A stretch of DNA of 5,667 nt from Spirochaetaceae bacterium (GTDB lineage: Bacteria > Spirochaetota > Spirochaetia > B11-G9), in assembly GCA_030600745.1 (NCBI GenBank), contig JAUVLL010000234.1, positions 1-5,667 on the forward strand. Reading direction: 5' to 3'. The position numbers were made by a program, and so were the translations under genes. Position 1 is the first letter of the stretch. Each line of letters begins with the position of its first letter. Of this stretch, positions 5,528 through 5,667 are shown one piece after another. A model generated the notes under the pieces. That model was not told the origin of the DNA. It searched no databases and saw only the letters and a program-made list of their open reading frames with translations.

Positions 5528-5667
5528 TCAGCTTTTTGCGCTGTATCACTTTTTCTACTTAAAAAATACTTCTTATCTAATATAAGGCCAATACCTGGCG
5601 AAAAAAGCTTAGGATGCATATGCGAGCAGTAAACTTGTTTACGACCAGCACAAAAACAAGCTGAATT
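5528..5667. repeat. Structured tandem repeat, copy B (next unit cut by window edge)
   Basis: Second copy, beginning 27 bases after the right arm of copy A. The shared left part runs from 5530 to 5584, CTGGCG is at 5595-5600 and CAAAAACAAG at 5651-5660. Its ends are clearly complementary: TCAGCTTTTTGCGCTG (5528-5543) matches the complement of CAGCACAAAAACAAGCTGA (5646-5664) with one mismatch and one 3-base insertion. The CTGGCG to CAAAAACAAG interval is 50 bases here against 59 in copy A. It contains the palindromes GCATATGC (5616-5623) and GTAAACTTGTTTAC (5629-5642). The spacer and any third copy lie beyond the window. Confidence 0.83.
5629..5642. other. Palindrome in the variable centre of repeat copy B
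   Basis: GTAAAC and GTTTAC form a perfect 6-bp inverted repeat with only TT between them. It occupies the place in copy B that the 12-bp hairpin occupies in copy A, with no sequence similarity to it. With a 2-base loop it would fold only with the innermost pair open. Confidence 0.5.

Noticed and set aside
5354..5667. Integron attC sites or gene cassette array
   Set aside because: The folding ends and changing centres resemble attC arrays, but I find no GTTRRRY or RYYYAAC core sites at the element ends, and no integrase or cassette ORF is visible.
5354..5667. CRISPR array
   Set aside because: The period is 173 bp with a shared block of about 55 bp plus further shared islands. Repeat and spacer sizes do not fit, and no cas gene is present.

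Overview
The window reads as chromosomal DNA of a moderately AT-rich bacterium. My best guess is a free-living spirochaete (Spirochaetota). This rests on the general look of the HisA protein, on a combined homocysteine methyltransferase/methylenetetrahydrofolate reductase, and on two promoters with an extended -10 box placed directly before the ATG. It is an inference, not a demonstrated assignment.

Left edge (1-277): the last 46 codons of an unidentified plus-strand gene end at 142. A 135-bp gap follows, with a possible branched fold (153-194) and an extended -10 promoter whose expected transcription start falls on or next to the hisA ATG. The his mRNA is therefore probably leaderless.

Plus-strand operon (278-3422): hisA, a hisIE-type gene and a bifunctional homocysteine S-methyltransferase/MTHFR gene (yitJ type) follow each other with overlapping stop and start codons (TAATG, then GTGA). 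They should be one transcript with translational coupling. HisE and HisA perform consecutive blocks of histidine synthesis, and the third gene serves methionine and one-carbon metabolism. The HisI half of the hisIE product has lost its metal and zinc ligands, and the whole protein has no cysteine. It should work only as the pyrophosphohydrolase, so the cyclohydrolase step must be supplied from elsewhere.

Right half (3459-5306, minus strand): a convergent gene encodes a 615-residue membrane-anchored, mostly extracytoplasmic protein of unknown function. It has its own strong promoter (TTGATA, 17 bp, TATTAT with TG extension), and again the ATG lies only 7 bases after the -10 box. The -35 box is what makes a longer TTG-initiated reading frame look possible.

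Right edge (5343-5667): no gene is visible. The stretch holds two tandem copies of a structured repeat with a period of 173 bp. Each copy has a conserved left part, complementary ends and a different central hairpin. The ends differ between copies in a matched way that keeps them complementary, which suggests selection on a folded RNA or single-stranded DNA. The array probably continues beyond the window. I do not recognise the family, and it is the best candidate here for something undescribed.
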